Shown here: positions 13,159 through 25,168 of the stretch, piece by piece
Position numbering within the stretch: position 1 is the stretch's first letter
Layout of the letters: each line of letters opens with the position of its first letter
NCBI GenBank assembly: GCA_014529385.2
Contig: CM043958.1
Coordinates: 137,745,043 to 137,809,042 of the forward strand
Source: Adiantum capillus-veneris
Lineage: Eukaryota > Streptophyta > Polypodiopsida > Polypodiales > Pteridaceae
Length of the DNA: 64,000 bases
Direction of reading: 5' to 3'
Notes under the pieces: model-generated
The model's database searches: none
Told to the model about the DNA's origin: nothing
What the model saw: only the letters and a program-made list of their open reading frames with translations
Translations under genes and position numbers: made by a program

Positions 13159-13329
13159 CCCATTCTCTTGATTTGTGTGTATACGAGACAAAGTCGACGT
13201 GCCATTCTCCAAGGTGTTGGTGCATTACATGAAGGCTTTCGATATTTGTATTGCATTAATGAAGTACATTGAGCAATTAAGAATAGGACTCCAATTTGTT
13301 ATGGATGTCTTACATGCATTGGGGTTAAC

Positions 13330-13760
13330 CTGGAATTCAAAGGTGAATTTCAAAATTTGTAAGTGCGATTACACTAAATCTAGGTTTTCTCGAGTATTTA
13401 AAGACAAATTAGAGTTTTTGAGGCAAATCTCAAAATTTTGTAAGGAGGGTTACACTAAATTGAGTTGAGGCCCAATACGTTCTCTTAAAAACTTAGAAAA
13501 CTTGTATATGAGAAATTTTAGCGGCAACTTGACTATATTTGAAGGCTTTTATACTCAATTTTTTTATACTTTGTAGGTTTCCTCACCTTCAAATCTATAA
13601 TTTAGAGATAAATATCAAAGTCTGCAGTTAGAATAACACTAAATTGAGGATTTTTCAAGCAATTGGCTATACCACACCATTTTTAAATTATTTTAGAGAT
13701 AAATTTACTATCTTTGAAGGTTTTTGCACTAAACTTCTATGCACTTTGTAGATCGTCTAA
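13330..13760 (+). repeat. Degenerate short tandem repeats preceding the segmental array
   Basis: Four or five diverged copies of a unit like aaaatttgtaagtg.gattacactaaat.tag.tttt.t occur near 13,355, 13,430, 13,615 and 13,700. The same unit reappears as gaaaatttgtaggtgggatt plus atactaaacttag inside each big repeat unit at 14,216, 15,643 and 16,618, which links this stretch to the origin of the array downstream. A (GA)n run lies just upstream at 13,131-13,158. Confidence 0.55.
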
Positions 13761-13893
13761 ACCTTAATTCATGTTTTCTAGCCTTTGTAGTTATTTTTTT
13801 TTTTAAAAAAATGCTCTTAAGAGCTTGGTTTGAATTGACTAAAAAAGAATACATTTATATATTGGCATATCCTTTGCAGAGGGGTCTCCAACC

Positions 13894-14133
13894 AATACAA
13901 CATATGCACACTGTGACCCAAAACATACCCGAACATTTTTGCAAGTACACTATATTTTTTATCAAGGTCTTCTTCTTAGCAAGCCACTTGCTCCTGCTTG
14001 ATAAAAGCCATTCACAATTAGAGATATATCTCAAAAATGTTAGAGGGGATTACTACATCTAAGTTTTTCCTCCAATCGTTGTGGGTGTCCTAACATTCAA
14101 ATTAAATCTTATGGGTTTGTGTCCCTTCCTATG

Positions 14134-14173
<40 letters not shown>

Positions 14174-14556
14174 CTTTTCTTGGCACCCAATCCACTCTCT
14201 TTCTTTCTCTTGAGAAAATTTGTAGGTGGGATTATACTAAACTTAGTTTTTTCTTGAACATTGGTACACAATATATTTTTGCTATTATTCAATAGTCCAT
14301 TATCTATACTCTTGATAATAGAGCTTGAAAAATTAGAGGAAAGCAAGCCTCCACATATTGTTTTCTAGTTGATTTGCATGGCATGTTGGATCAACGCCAA
14401 AATTGAGTTGTTGAGTCCCTGTTGGGTCATCCTGCTAACTATAGACACATTAAAGAGTTTGAAAATTGAGTGAAGTAGTTAAGATTCTCTGCAATTCCAT
14501 CCTTTTTCAATGACCTCTAATAGTCAAAATTGTACGCCTGATAGCCTATTGTCAGC

Positions 14557-14640
<84 letters not shown>

Positions 14641-14917
14641 ACTCTGTCCCCACTAGCAAGTAGGCATAGAAAGAGAAAGAGTGAGGTGGTCATAGGGACC
14701 AAGATAAGGAACCAAGACCTTGATCTGGATAGCTACTAATGATCATGTAGAGGCAAACAGGGGACAAGCGTTGTCCATTGGTGGGGAGTGCTTTGATAGT
14801 AGAAGGTGGGTGCTCAAGGCAATAGGTGTGCACGGGTTTTCTTGATCCACTAAGAGTTTGGTCTGGTAGCAAGAGAGTAAAGAGATGTTGGAGGAGTTGT
14901 AGCCACAACTCGGAGAG

Positions 14918-15012
<95 letters not shown>

Positions 15013-15486
15013 TCTGAGGAGCCCATTACGTTGCCGAAACTTAGGTGACACATTCCTCTCCATGCTCTCTCTCACCCCCCCATCAACAGCGATGGCACTT
15101 TCCTATACATTACAACATTGTGGGGGCTGACATATTGAGAGATATTTATTTGCAAGTTATGATGGTGATGTAGTAATTGAAGCAAAAAGTTTAAATGGGT
15201 CCTTTTCTTGCAATGGTGAATAAAAAAAGACCAATTTCTTGCAATGGTGAATACAACATATGCACACTGTGACCCAAAACATACCCGAACATTTTTGCAA
15301 GTACACCATATTTTTATCAAGTTCTTCTTCTTAGCAAGGCACTTGCTCCTGCTTGATAAAAGCCATTCACAATTAGAGATATATCTGAAAAATGTTAGAG
15401 GGAATTATAGTACATCTATGTTTTTCCTCCAATCGTTATGGGTGTCCTAACATTCAAATTAAATCTTATGGGTGTGTGTCCCTTCC

Positions 15487-15524
<38 letters not shown>

Positions 15525-15988
15525 CTTTTCTTGGCACCCAATCCACTCTCTTTCTTTCTGTGCCTTGGTCTCCCGTTCCCCCTCCAATACCTTTCCTTAT
15601 GTCATGTGGAAAGGGCCTCCAAGGTGCATTAGATATAGTTGAGAAAATTTGTAGGTGGGATTATACTAAACTTAGGTTTTTCTTGAACACTTGTACACAA
15701 TAGATTTTTGCAATTATTCAATAGTCCATTATCTATACTCTTTATAATGGAGCTTGAAAAATTAGAGGAAAGCAAGCCTCCACATATTGTTTTCTGGTTG
15801 ATTTGCATGGCATGTTGGATCAACGCCGAAATTGAGCTGTTGAGTCCCTGTTGGGTCATCCTCCTAACTATAGACACATTAAAGAGTTTGAAAATTGAGT
15901 GAAGTAGTTAAGATTCTCTGCAATTCCATCCTTTTTCAATGACCTCTAATAGTCAAAATTGTACGTCTGACAACCTATTGTCAGCCTA

Positions 15989-16055
<67 letters not shown>

Positions 16056-16110
16056 ACGTAAGTTGTGCAAAGCACCTTTTTTTGATAATTTGCACACTGT
16101 AGTAGTCAAA

Positions 16111-16201
<91 letters not shown>

Positions 16202-16447
16202 TCTACCCCCACTAGCAAATAGGCATAGAAAAAGAAAGAGTGAGGTGGTCATCGGCAGACAGTACACTATATTTTTATCAAGTTCTTCTTCTTAGCAAGC
16301 CACTTGCTCCTGCTTGATAAAAGCCATTCACAATTAGAGATATATCTGAAAAATGTTAGAGGGAATTATAGTACATCTATGTTTTTCCTCCAATCGTTGT
16401 GGGTGTCCTAACATTCAAATTAAATCATATGGGTGTGTGTCCCTTCC

Positions 16448-16499
<52 letters not shown>

Positions 16500-16959
16500 C
16501 TTTTCTTGGCACCCAATCCACTCTCTTTCTTTCTGTGCCTTGGTCTCCCGTTCCCCCTCCAATACCTTTCCTTATGTCATGTGGAAAGGGCCTCCAAGGT
16601 GCATTAGATATAGTTGAGAAAATTTGTAGGTGGGATTATACTAAACTTAGGTTTTTCTTGAACACTTGTACACAATAGATTTTTGCAATTATTCAATAGT
16701 CCATTATCTATACTCTTTATAATGGAGCTTGAAAAATTAGAGGAAAGCAAGCTTCCACACATTGTTTTCTTGTTGATTTGCATGGCATGTTGGATCAACG
16801 CCGAAATTGAGCTGTTGAGTCCCTGTTGGGTCATCCTCCTAACTATAGACACATTAAAGAGTTTGAAAATTGAGTGAAGTAGTTAAGATTCTCTGCAATT
16901 CCATCCTTTTTCAATGACCTCTAATAGTCAAAATTGTACGTCTGACAACCTATTGTCAG

Positions 16960-17030
<71 letters not shown>

Positions 17031-17092
17031 ACGTAAGTTGTGCAAAGCACCTTTTTTTGATAATGTGCAGACTGTAGTAGTCAAAATTTTCT

Positions 17093-17183
<91 letters not shown>

Positions 17184-17456
17184 CTGCCCCCACTAGCAAG
17201 TAGACATAGAAATGGAAAGAGTGAGGTGGTCATCGGGACCAAGATCAAGACCAAGACCTTGATCTGGATAGCTACTAATGATCATGTAGAGGCAAACAGG
17301 GGACAAGCGTTGTCCATTGGTGGGGAGTGCTTTAATAGTAGAAGGTGGGTGCTCAAGGCAATAGGTGTGCATGGGTTTGCTTGATCCACTAAGAGTTTGG
17401 TCTGGTAGCAAGAGAGTAAAGAGATGTTGGAGGAGTTGTAGCCACAACTCGGAGAG

Positions 17457-17545
<89 letters not shown>

Positions 17546-17765
17546 TCTGAGGAGCCCATTACATTGCCCTAACTTAGGCAACACATTCTTCTCCATGCTC
17601 TCTCTCACCCCCCCATTAGCAGCGATGGCACTTCCCTATACATTAGAGCATTGTGGGGGCTGACATATTGAGAGATATTTATTTGCAAGTTATGATGGTG
17701 ATGTAGTAATTGAAGCAAAAAGTTTAAATGGGTCCTTTTCTTGCAATGGTGAATAAAAAAAGACC
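13894..17765 (+). repeat. Threefold segmental tandem repeat with (GT)n(GA)n blocks
   Basis: Three head-to-tail copies: 13,894-15,249, 15,250-16,259 and 16,260-17,765. Each begins (copy 3 slightly truncated) near agtacac.atatttttatcaag, runs through ccacttgctcctgcttgata, a (GA)n tract, cttggcacccaatccactct, then gaaaatttgtaggtgggatt, and ends in (GT)n(GA)n blocks. Copies 1 and 3 also carry a further approximately 500-bp block (atgatcatgtagaggcaaac ... tgtctgaggagcccattac) that copy 2 lacks. Copies 2 and 3 have an extra (GA)n-cacgtaagttgtgcaaagca-(GT)n(GA)n unit missing from copy 1. Open frames inside are tandem-copied shadows and do not indicate genes. Confidence 0.9.
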
Positions 17766-17925
17766 TTAGTTGGGATGCAAGGATGTAGAGCATCTTAACA
17801 TTGGATGCATTTGGGCTTCTTCTATGGCTAGCAATGTTTTTTTAGGTTCTAGGAGCCATTGCCACCAACTACTTTAGCTTCACATATTTGGAGAACTTGT
17901 AGATGTTTTACATCTATCCCAAGGC

Positions 17926-18013
17926 ATGTGTGTGTGTGTGTGGTGAGTGTGTGTGCGTGTGTGAGAGAGAACATAATTGAAAACAACAAAGGAACAATCC
18001 AAAAAGGGACATT

Positions 18014-18054
<41 letters not shown>

Positions 18055-18163
18055 GGGGGAGAGATTGTTATCTTCCTAGAGTGATTCCAAGGACTACAAC
18101 TTATTCTCCTCACACGTGGGCACTTAGATACACACACACACACCTACCTATATATGACTTTGT

Positions 18164-18220
<57 letters not shown>
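17926..18220 (+). repeat. Microsatellite cluster (GT)n/(GA)n
   Basis: Three (GT)n and two (GA)n tracts, with a short (AC)n, within 300 bp, just before the Helitron-like end. Frames through them (such as 17,859-18,272) are artefacts. Confidence 0.9.
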
Positions 18221-18224
<4 letters not shown>

Positions 18225-18227
18225 AAT

Positions 18228-18272
18228 AACCATGCTTTTCGTGGCTGCAATAGTGCACACGTCACATACTAG
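18228..18272 (+). mobile_element. Helitron-like 3' terminus
   Basis: catgcttttcgtggctgcaa, tagtgcacac, then gtcacatactag followed by T. It shares terminal sequence with 8,432-8,476 and with the inverted end at 19,502. The element extends leftwards, so the segmental tandem repeat at 13.9-17.8 kb could lie inside it. The 5' boundary is not identified. Confidence 0.55.
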
Positions 18273-18273
18273 T

Positions 18274-19500
18274 AAACTATTTATACATAGTGACCCCACT
18301 TGAGATGTGACTCCTCTTGCATACTTGAGGTGGTTGATTTGTTGGCAATGTAGTTTAGGTTAGTGATTGTACTCTACATTCTCATATTTAGCTTATTGTT
18401 TCATCAATGTCTCATGCTTGATCTTGCATGTAAGTGCCTTCACATATCATTAGTGAAAAGTTTAGGCCACATAAGAAAATTGGTGGTATTCAATTTGCAG
18501 CAACATTCTTTTCGTGGGAACCTCCATGTTTTACTTATCCTAATCCTAAGTCCCTTCTATTAAAAGGTATGGATTTGCATAGCTATATTGTGGTTGGGTA
18601 TTGTCTTTAGAAAAAGTGTTTGCATAGTTATGCTACGGTTAGGGTTTATCTCAAAAATTTTGGATTTTTTTTTTTTTTTTTTGGGAGTGCCTATGTATTC
18701 TAACGTACATATAGTTATGTTAATGAATGTAAGTATTACTAAGGATTGAAACAAGGTGAAAATTCACTATAGTCTATATAAGGTTATTTAGAGGAATTTA
18801 ATAATAATAATTTTTTTTTAGGGAGAAAAAAAAGGTGAAGAGGCATGAAGGCCTACTAAGTTAAGGGGAGATAAGTTTAAACATATGTCCATAGTCACGT
18901 GGAACTTTTGTTGTTTTTTTAATATAAAATTGTATGATCTATTATACATATATAATCACAAGTAGTTTATATATTACAAAGAGTCTCACCTAAATAATGT
19001 GAAAGGTACACATTACATATCAACGTTTTGAAATAAAATAAAATAAAAAAGAAGTAAAATATAAATAATAAAATATATATTTAAAACATAAAACTTATTT
19101 TAGTGCTTTTTTTATTATAAAATATAAATTTAATAAGCAAAGAAAGTAATAAAACATGATAGTGAAATGAATTTTTATGAAGGTTTTTAATGAAATGACC
19201 TATTATCAATACTTTATATCATGAGATCAAACTCCTATGAATACAATTTTTAATCCAAAAAGATCAATGCAGCTTTGGAAAATAGCATTTAATAGATTAT
19301 AATGTCTTTCTATTCATAAAACTTTCAGGGCTCCTTGACAGTTGTCAAGTAATAAAAATTGAACGACCTTCAGCTACATTTCACTAAAATCTTTAGTATA
19401 CAAAAAAATGACACTAGCATCTTAAAAAAATTGTTGTCACAATAAGGTCTTAACAGGTTTTGAAAACAAATGTAACAACAATGAATTATTTAGATTACAA
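18274..19500. other. AT-rich intergenic sequence
   Basis: No gene recognised. Contains a poly-T run near 18,665-18,682 and a very AT-rich stretch from about 18,780 to 19,160. Confidence 0.6.
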
Positions 19501-19501
19501 A

Positions 19502-19546
19502 CTAGTATGTGACGCGTGTGTTGTTGTGGTCAAGGAAACATGGCAT
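19502..19546 (-). mobile_element. Helitron-like 3' terminus, inverted
   Basis: Read on the minus strand: ccatgtttccttgaccacaa, caacacacgcgtcacatact, ag, then T. Tail and spacing match the two plus-strand ends. The element would extend to the right (towards 20 kb); its 5' end was not found. Confidence 0.55.
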
Positions 19547-19679
19547 GTATTTATAGGGCTATCTTATGTTCCAATTAGAACACTATAATACTCTCTTTTT
19601 ACATGTATAGTCTATTGTATTTCTAAAAATGATGCATGACACAACTCTTGATATGTTTTAACAAACATGAATATATATG

Positions 19680-19786
19680 AGATGCTACAAAAAATTCTTT
19701 AAAACCAATCTCGGGAGCTTCTCATAAACATTATCTTTCATGAGGTGCTAGCCTTTGTTCAACAAACTTAGGAGTGCTCTCCTTCT

Positions 19787-19832
<46 letters not shown>

Positions 19833-19969
19833 CTCCTTTTGGTCTATATGTAAGATGATGCAAAGAATACTTTTAAACCAAGCTTGAGATCTTCTCATAA
19901 ACATTATATTTCATGAGGTGCTAGCCTTTTTTCAACAAACTTAGGAGTGCTCTCCTTCTATTGGGATGG

Positions 19970-20013
<44 letters not shown>

Positions 20014-20030
20014 CTCCTTTTGGTCTATCT
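19680..20030 (+). repeat. Approximately 175-bp tandem duplication with (GA)n cores
   Basis: ttctcataaacattat, tttcatgaggtgctagcctt, caacaaacttaggagtgctc and ctccttctattg occur in both halves (from 19,719 and from 19,892), each followed by a (GA)n tract (about 19,791-19,830 and 19,973-20,011) and then tcctccttttggtctat. Confidence 0.85.
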
Positions 20031-20523
20031 TGGTCTAGCAATGCTAACAAACTTGATGATAGAGATTACTTAGTTTAGCATGGTGTGAAGAGGAACACAA
20101 TTGGATTTAATGTCTCTACTCCACTCTCTTACTTGCTTCTATCCTTGCATCTTTCTTATGAGAAAGACATGTAGTGGTGCACATCATAAAATCCTATATA
20201 ATAAGAAAGATGTATTTTCCTTGGTCTACCAAGGGCTGATAGAAGTGCTACCAACTCAAGAAGTACAAACTGGGTTAGCTAGCATGATGAGGACCAACGA
20301 CTGCTACATTGTGTAAGAAAAGATTATGGCTCATAGTTTCCAATGTACTAAGAAAGCTTCAAGTTTTAGAGGGATGAGCTGGCTTTCTATTAATATTAAG
20401 AATGTGATTGACCCTTCCATCTATGTTTCTCTCTAGATGACTGGCTTACATCTCTATCTATGTTTTTTGCACAAGAAAATCATCACCGAATCACAGTAAT
20501 GCATAAGCAACTTAATGCAATAA

Positions 20524-20539
20524 GGTTCACACTATTTGT
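20524..20539 (+). repeat. LINE target-site duplication, 5' copy
   Basis: ggttcacactatttgt is repeated exactly at 36,411-36,426, directly after the LINE poly(A). This defines the two ends of the LINE and shows that everything between was inserted at one site. Confidence 0.95.
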
Positions 20540-20583
20540 AGAGGCGGGGGTGTTGGTGAGGTCATTCACCGTGCCACTCAGTA

Positions 20584-22229
20584 ATGGAACCTGACACGTT
20601 AGTAATAGGCAAAGATATTGTAAAATTTTTACAGATGTTAGCGGCGGGTAAATTATCCGAAATGGAGTTTGGAGTACTGATGGATAAAGGCGACGACTCG
20701 GTTTTGAAACCGTTACATGACGCGGAAATGTCGAGCCCCGATTCGCCGAAGGTTTTAACCATGAAAGTGGACAAAATTGTACCGATTGGAAAAGTGCCTT
20801 CTGTAGAACCAAGAGAGAAAATGGGCTCAGCTCAAGGGTTCAAATTCGAGGTTAAAACCCTCAAAGACGGGGCTCCTCAGGGTCCCATCTGTAGGAACGT
20901 AAATAAGGCGTCAAGTGCATCTGCAGTTCGCACGCCAAGCATCTTGTTTGCTAGCATACTCAAGGGGCCTAACTCTAAGGATTGTGGGAAAGGCTCAGAA
21001 GAAGGGTTGTCAAGTGAAGGAGATTTCAAAAAACTGCAGAATACAAGAGCTAGACTTCAGCAAGAGCTTAAGGAAGTCAACAAAATGATTGAATCGGGTC
21101 CTAACAACAACAAAAGAACTAGTTCCCAAGCAGATTGCAGTGGACTGGTGGAAGATGGGTTGGGAGATCGGGTCTTTTCCGCTTTAAAAAAGTCTTTGCA
21201 CCAGCAAGTGGAGGTTGTCGAGGCTATTACTGTAGCGATACCACCAGCAATTATAAAAAAACAGTTAGCCAGGCAAGTTGAGCTAACGCTTGTATTTGGG
21301 TTCAGTGGAAGAATCCCGAACAGGTTTGAGATGATTCAATGGCTTCAAGGCCCTCAAATTCTTGGCCATGGAGGAGCAATTGAAAGTACTTTCTACCTAG
21401 CTAAAGGATTCTATTCAGTGAGATTCAAAGAGGCCTCAGACATGGAAAAGATCCTTAACAAAGGGCCCCTAGTCTTTAATAGGACTACGGTTTGTGTGGT
21501 GCCTTGGGAGCTAGTGTTTGACTCAGCAAGCAAGGGTTTGGCACAACCTCAAACAGGGTTTTTATTGGCTGGGATGTGTCTAAAACGCCACCTAAGAGAA
21601 TGGTTATCAATGTCAAAGCAGGGTTAGTTACTATTTCGCTAAAATTTGGAACATACTTTGGGGCATGTTTTGAATGCAACAACTTTGGACACTTTGCCAA
21701 GGACTACCCCTTGAAGTCTAATGTTACTATAGCTCCGATAGCACAGGCCCCCAGTAAAATGGATTCCCTGATGGAAGGTCTAGTGAAGCAAGGAGGCAGT
21801 AACAAAGGGGTAAATGCAGAGAAGGATAAAGGAGGTATGGTTTGTGACAAAATGGATATCAAGATACAGGACAAGATTGTGGAGGAATTGATTCCCATAC
21901 AGCAAACTTTTGAAGGTGCAAGAAATAATAATAGGAACAGTACTTCCGCTGCTACCCCCAAATTTATGATAGTGACAACAGTGACGACTGTCCAAGTCCC
22001 TGGTCTGAAAAGAACCCAAAGAGTGAAGGCAATGGAAAGAGATTCCAAAGTGCTTCAAGTTGTGATAACACTTGAGGTGAAAGGATATAATTCATCCTCC
22101 ACCCTGTTGAAAGGAGGGGGGTTCACTGTCCCACTGCATAATCCATTTGCAACACTGCAAGAAAAGAAATCTTCTAACTTGGAATCCCCAAATTCTTCTA
22201 TGACCAAGGAGAGGGGGGGGGGGGGATGA
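20584..22229 (+). pseudogene. LINE ORF1 (DUF4283-type, degenerate zinc knuckle), frameshifted
   Basis: The ATG at 20,584 opens a 347-codon frame ending at 21,627. The protein continues in another frame from about 21,576 to 22,229, so one indel lies near 21,580. Residues of about 225-320 (IIKKQLARQVELTLVFGF, GRIPNRFEMIQWL, FYSVRFKEASDMEKIL, VCVVPWE) fit the DUF4283 domain common in plant LINE ORF1 proteins. After the shift, CFECNNFGHFAKDYP resembles a CCHC knuckle with the last Cys replaced by Tyr. The protein would coat LINE RNA. It ends in a poly-G run (22,211-22,224) that may also have disturbed the frame. ORF2 follows about 40 nt later. Confidence 0.85.
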
Positions 22230-22269
22230 GTGATTTGAATGCTGAAAAATTTGTTCCTCTATCCCAATA

Positions 22270-23887
22270 ATGATGGAGTCTCTCACTATCCAAGCTTGGA
22301 ACATAGAGGGGTTGAAAACCCTTAAGAAGAGTACCCTTTTTTGGGAGGAAGTAAAAAAGGAGAAGACAGTCAACTACTAGGCCATCCAAGAACACCACTT
22401 AGATGCCCATAGCAAGAGAAAACAGGTGCTAGGAAAGAAACTGGTATTCTATGGAGAAGGAAGTAATGATTTCAGTGGCGTACTCAGCATTGCGGATAGA
22501 GAATTGGAGCCCAAGGTGGTTCTTAACCACCCATCCGACAAAATCTTGGGGATAAATCAGATGGGAAGGGAATCCCTTCACAGTTGTGAATGTGTACGGC
22601 CCTTGCAATGCAACCGAAAGAGCTAATCTGTGGATGCATCTTAGAGATACTCCTATTGAAGGCGAGTGGTTGTTGGTTGGCGACTTCAATATGGTAGAAA
22701 AGAGCAGGGATAGAACAGGATCCTCCAGTATGTTGGTTGGCTTGGAAAAGTCTAAATGGCAAAGTTTGTGCAAAAGGTGGGTGATGATTGACTTATGGGA
22801 AGTCGGCCCATGGAACAACACGCCTGGTTTTACCTACACAAGCCTCCAGTATGCCTGCACTGCCTCAAGGATGGACAAATGCTATTGCTCACACCAAGCT
22901 GACTGGATACCGTCGTTGATGGCGATGAAGGTAGTCCCAACAAAAAGTCTTTCGGATCACATTCCTCTGCACATACATTTTAAGAAGAATAAAGGGGAGG
23001 AGGAGACCCCAAGAGGTGGGAAAAAACTGTTAGTAATAGGGGCACACCTATTCAAAGACCCTCTCTTCAATAATCTAACCAAGAAAGCACTGGGTGAGCT
23101 CAAAAAAGATGTTGACCTCAACAAATGCAATGCATGGGACCTCTTTGCTCGGAGCATCTAGAAAGCAATCAAATCCTCGGGCCCCTGGTTCAACAAAGCT
23201 AGGGAGGTACACCTTTTGCATCTTACAACGGAGGTCCACGTGCTTACCTCCATAAAAGCCAATGGGCATGCTACTGAGGAGGAGCACAAACGATGGCTCG
23301 AAGCCAAATCTAACCTTGCTAATGAGCACTTAGAAGATATAAAAAAGGCAAGGCTTCTCTCAAGGGAGAATGTCCTTCAACCTGAAGCCTCCAATCAAAC
23401 TCAATTTTTTAGGGCTTTAAAAGTCAAGAAGAGCCGGGGCCACGTCCGCTCGCTATATGATGAGAAAGGGACATCAATTCTAACCAGGATGAGATGCTGG
23501 TTTGATGTTGAGCTATCTTCGTTAAATCATTGGATGGCCAGAGATCCAGTCCCAAGAAGTGGAAGACGCTAGGGGACCTTACTGCAGAGTGTCAAGAAGG
23601 AAATTCCCCACTCAGAAGCTAATTGCTTGGAATGGGCATTCTCCGAAGACGAGTGTTCACTAGCATTGCAAGCCCTTGGCAAGGAAAAGTCCCCTGGTTT
23701 GGATGGATGACGGTGAAATTCTATAGAGAATTTTGGGATGATCTCAAGGCCCCAATCACAAGATTGGCCAATAAATCCATGGTCGAAGGGTCGTTGGAGG
23801 TAAGTGTAAAGAGAGGGCTTATCAAACCCATCCCAAAACAAATCTGTTGTTCTCAACTGAAACATCAGTGCCCTATAACAATGACGT
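22270..23887 (+). pseudogene. LINE ORF2, part 1: endonuclease and start of RT
   Basis: Starts about 40 nt after ORF1 with ATGGAGTCTCTCACT. The apurinic-type endonuclease (EEP family) is recognised by QAWNIEGLK, AIQEHHLD (the catalytic-Glu region), NVYGPCN, EWLLVGDFNMVE (Asp/Asn motif) and KSLSDHIPLHI (terminal Ser-Asp-His). A TAG near 22,378 and a shift near 22,555 interrupt it, and another TAG follows at about 23,159. RT begins in 23,560-23,887 with ALGKEKSPGLDG and VKFYREFWDD, the usual start of plant LINE RT, and is then cut by the insertion at 23,888. Confidence 0.85.
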
Positions 23888-25030
23888 TGTGAGCGGGATG
23901 GAAACACACACAACGACTCTATAATGACCCGACACACACTCTTGGAATGATACACACACACATTATGGGGCACCACTCGGCTTACACAACCAGCCTGGCC
24001 GAGACATGAAACACACAGACGGAGTGAGAAGAGAGAGATTTCCCACTTGCCCACTCAACACTCACCCATACACACTCACACACACACTCTCAATTCAGCT
24101 CAAAGGAGGCAAATTGCTGTTTTTTAGACTCAATGAAGCTCAGCCCAACACCAATGGGGCAAATAGTTTACACAGTATTGAGGAAATACACCAGATACAA
24201 CCACAAAGTTAAGCAGAGGCTTCACTCACTGGAGAAGATTACACAGAAAAACAACAGAAAATCTGTGAGGAATTTGGCAAAATGGACAGCGCCATTGCGT
24301 CCGGAACGCCCAAAAACCCCACCCTTCAATGTCATAATGCTCAAATCCGACCTCGGATGAGCAGTTTAGGGCCAAAAAATGCTCCAAAAACAGCAAAAAA
24401 CACACTTGCGGATGTTCCTCCTCTCTTCTCCACGTTTTTCCTGGTCTTCTCTCTCTTTTTTCAGTTCCCACACTTAGCTTTATTAGTTGGGCATCCGTGG
24501 CCTTTTAGATGACCTCAAACGGACCCCGAACAGGCCAAAAACTGACCTCGCAGTGCATAGTTGTCACCTTTTTGCATCATCCGCACACCTGGCACTCAGT
24601 TTTTCCCAATAATGCATCCCGCAACCACGTGAAGTGGCCCCAAAAAGTGGTCATCATGATGAACTTTCTGCATAAGTATAACAAGAAAACACCCACGTCG
24701 TGTCCATACTTCTCCGCGTGCAAGTATTGACCCCGTTCGACCTCCTGACGCCACTCGATGCCATTTGACGCACCTGCTTACCTCATGTCGTCGGCCCGCG
24801 GATAGCTTCCTTGAGAAGTTTTACACGCTACCAACTCCTCCTTATTGTAGAAAAACACACTGGTACTGATAATAGTGAAAATCGCTGCACTATGTACACC
24901 CTGTCCTACCTGTACACACGTGGGCCCCACGTAACCACCTGGCTATGGAAATTGGGCAATCCTTTATTCTATGCACCATGCATGTGTATGTACATATGCG
25001 CAATCCCTTGCTCCAAAAAACTCCTTACAA
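23888..25030. mobile_element. Insertion within LINE RT, possibly a solo LTR
   Basis: The RT reading (CPITMT) stops at about 23,887 and resumes at about 25,040 with IIAKAVALKLSP, so roughly 1.15 kb is foreign. It begins ttgtgagcggg and ends ctccttacaa, giving imperfect inverted ends TTGTGAG/CTTACAA that resemble LTR TG...CA ends. Base composition is richer in C than the LINE. I could not find a convincing 5-bp target duplication, so the exact limits and the LTR interpretation are uncertain. No coding motif inside; short frames are unsupported. Confidence 0.45.
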
Positions 25031-25084
25031 CTTCGGTGGCCTAAAAAATTATAGCTAAAGCAGTAGCCCTCAAACTCAGCCCCC

Positions 25085-25168
25085 TTACTAACCAAGATCA
25101 TCTCTCCCCCCCTTACTAACCAAGATCATCTCTCCCCCCCTTACTAACCAAGATCATCTCTCCCCATC
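25085..25168 (+). repeat. 28-bp triplication in LINE RT
   Basis: ttactaaccaagatcatctc followed by tccccccc starts at 25,085, 25,113 and 25,141 (period 28; the last copy ends in tcccc). Since 28 is not a multiple of three, the two extra copies (56 nt) shift the reading frame inside the RT segment. Confidence 0.93.

Larger units (their letters stand above)
8478..13320. other. Intergenic region with short tandem duplications, no recognised gene
   Basis: About 9.85-11.65 kb is noticeably richer in G and C than its surroundings and has several overlapping open frames on both strands (such as 9,962-10,363 and 10,871-11,344 plus). They show no family motif, and the opposing frames rule out a simple interpretation. 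This could be a captured or decayed gene fragment. The flanks (8.5-9.8 and 11.65-13.3 kb) are AT-rich and non-coding. Short duplications within are listed separately. Confidence 0.45.

Noticed and set aside
13894-17765. Tandem array as a CRISPR or a centromeric satellite
   Set aside because: Units are over 1 kb, only three, rich in microsatellites, with no short regular repeat-spacer pattern; far too few copies for a satellite claim.
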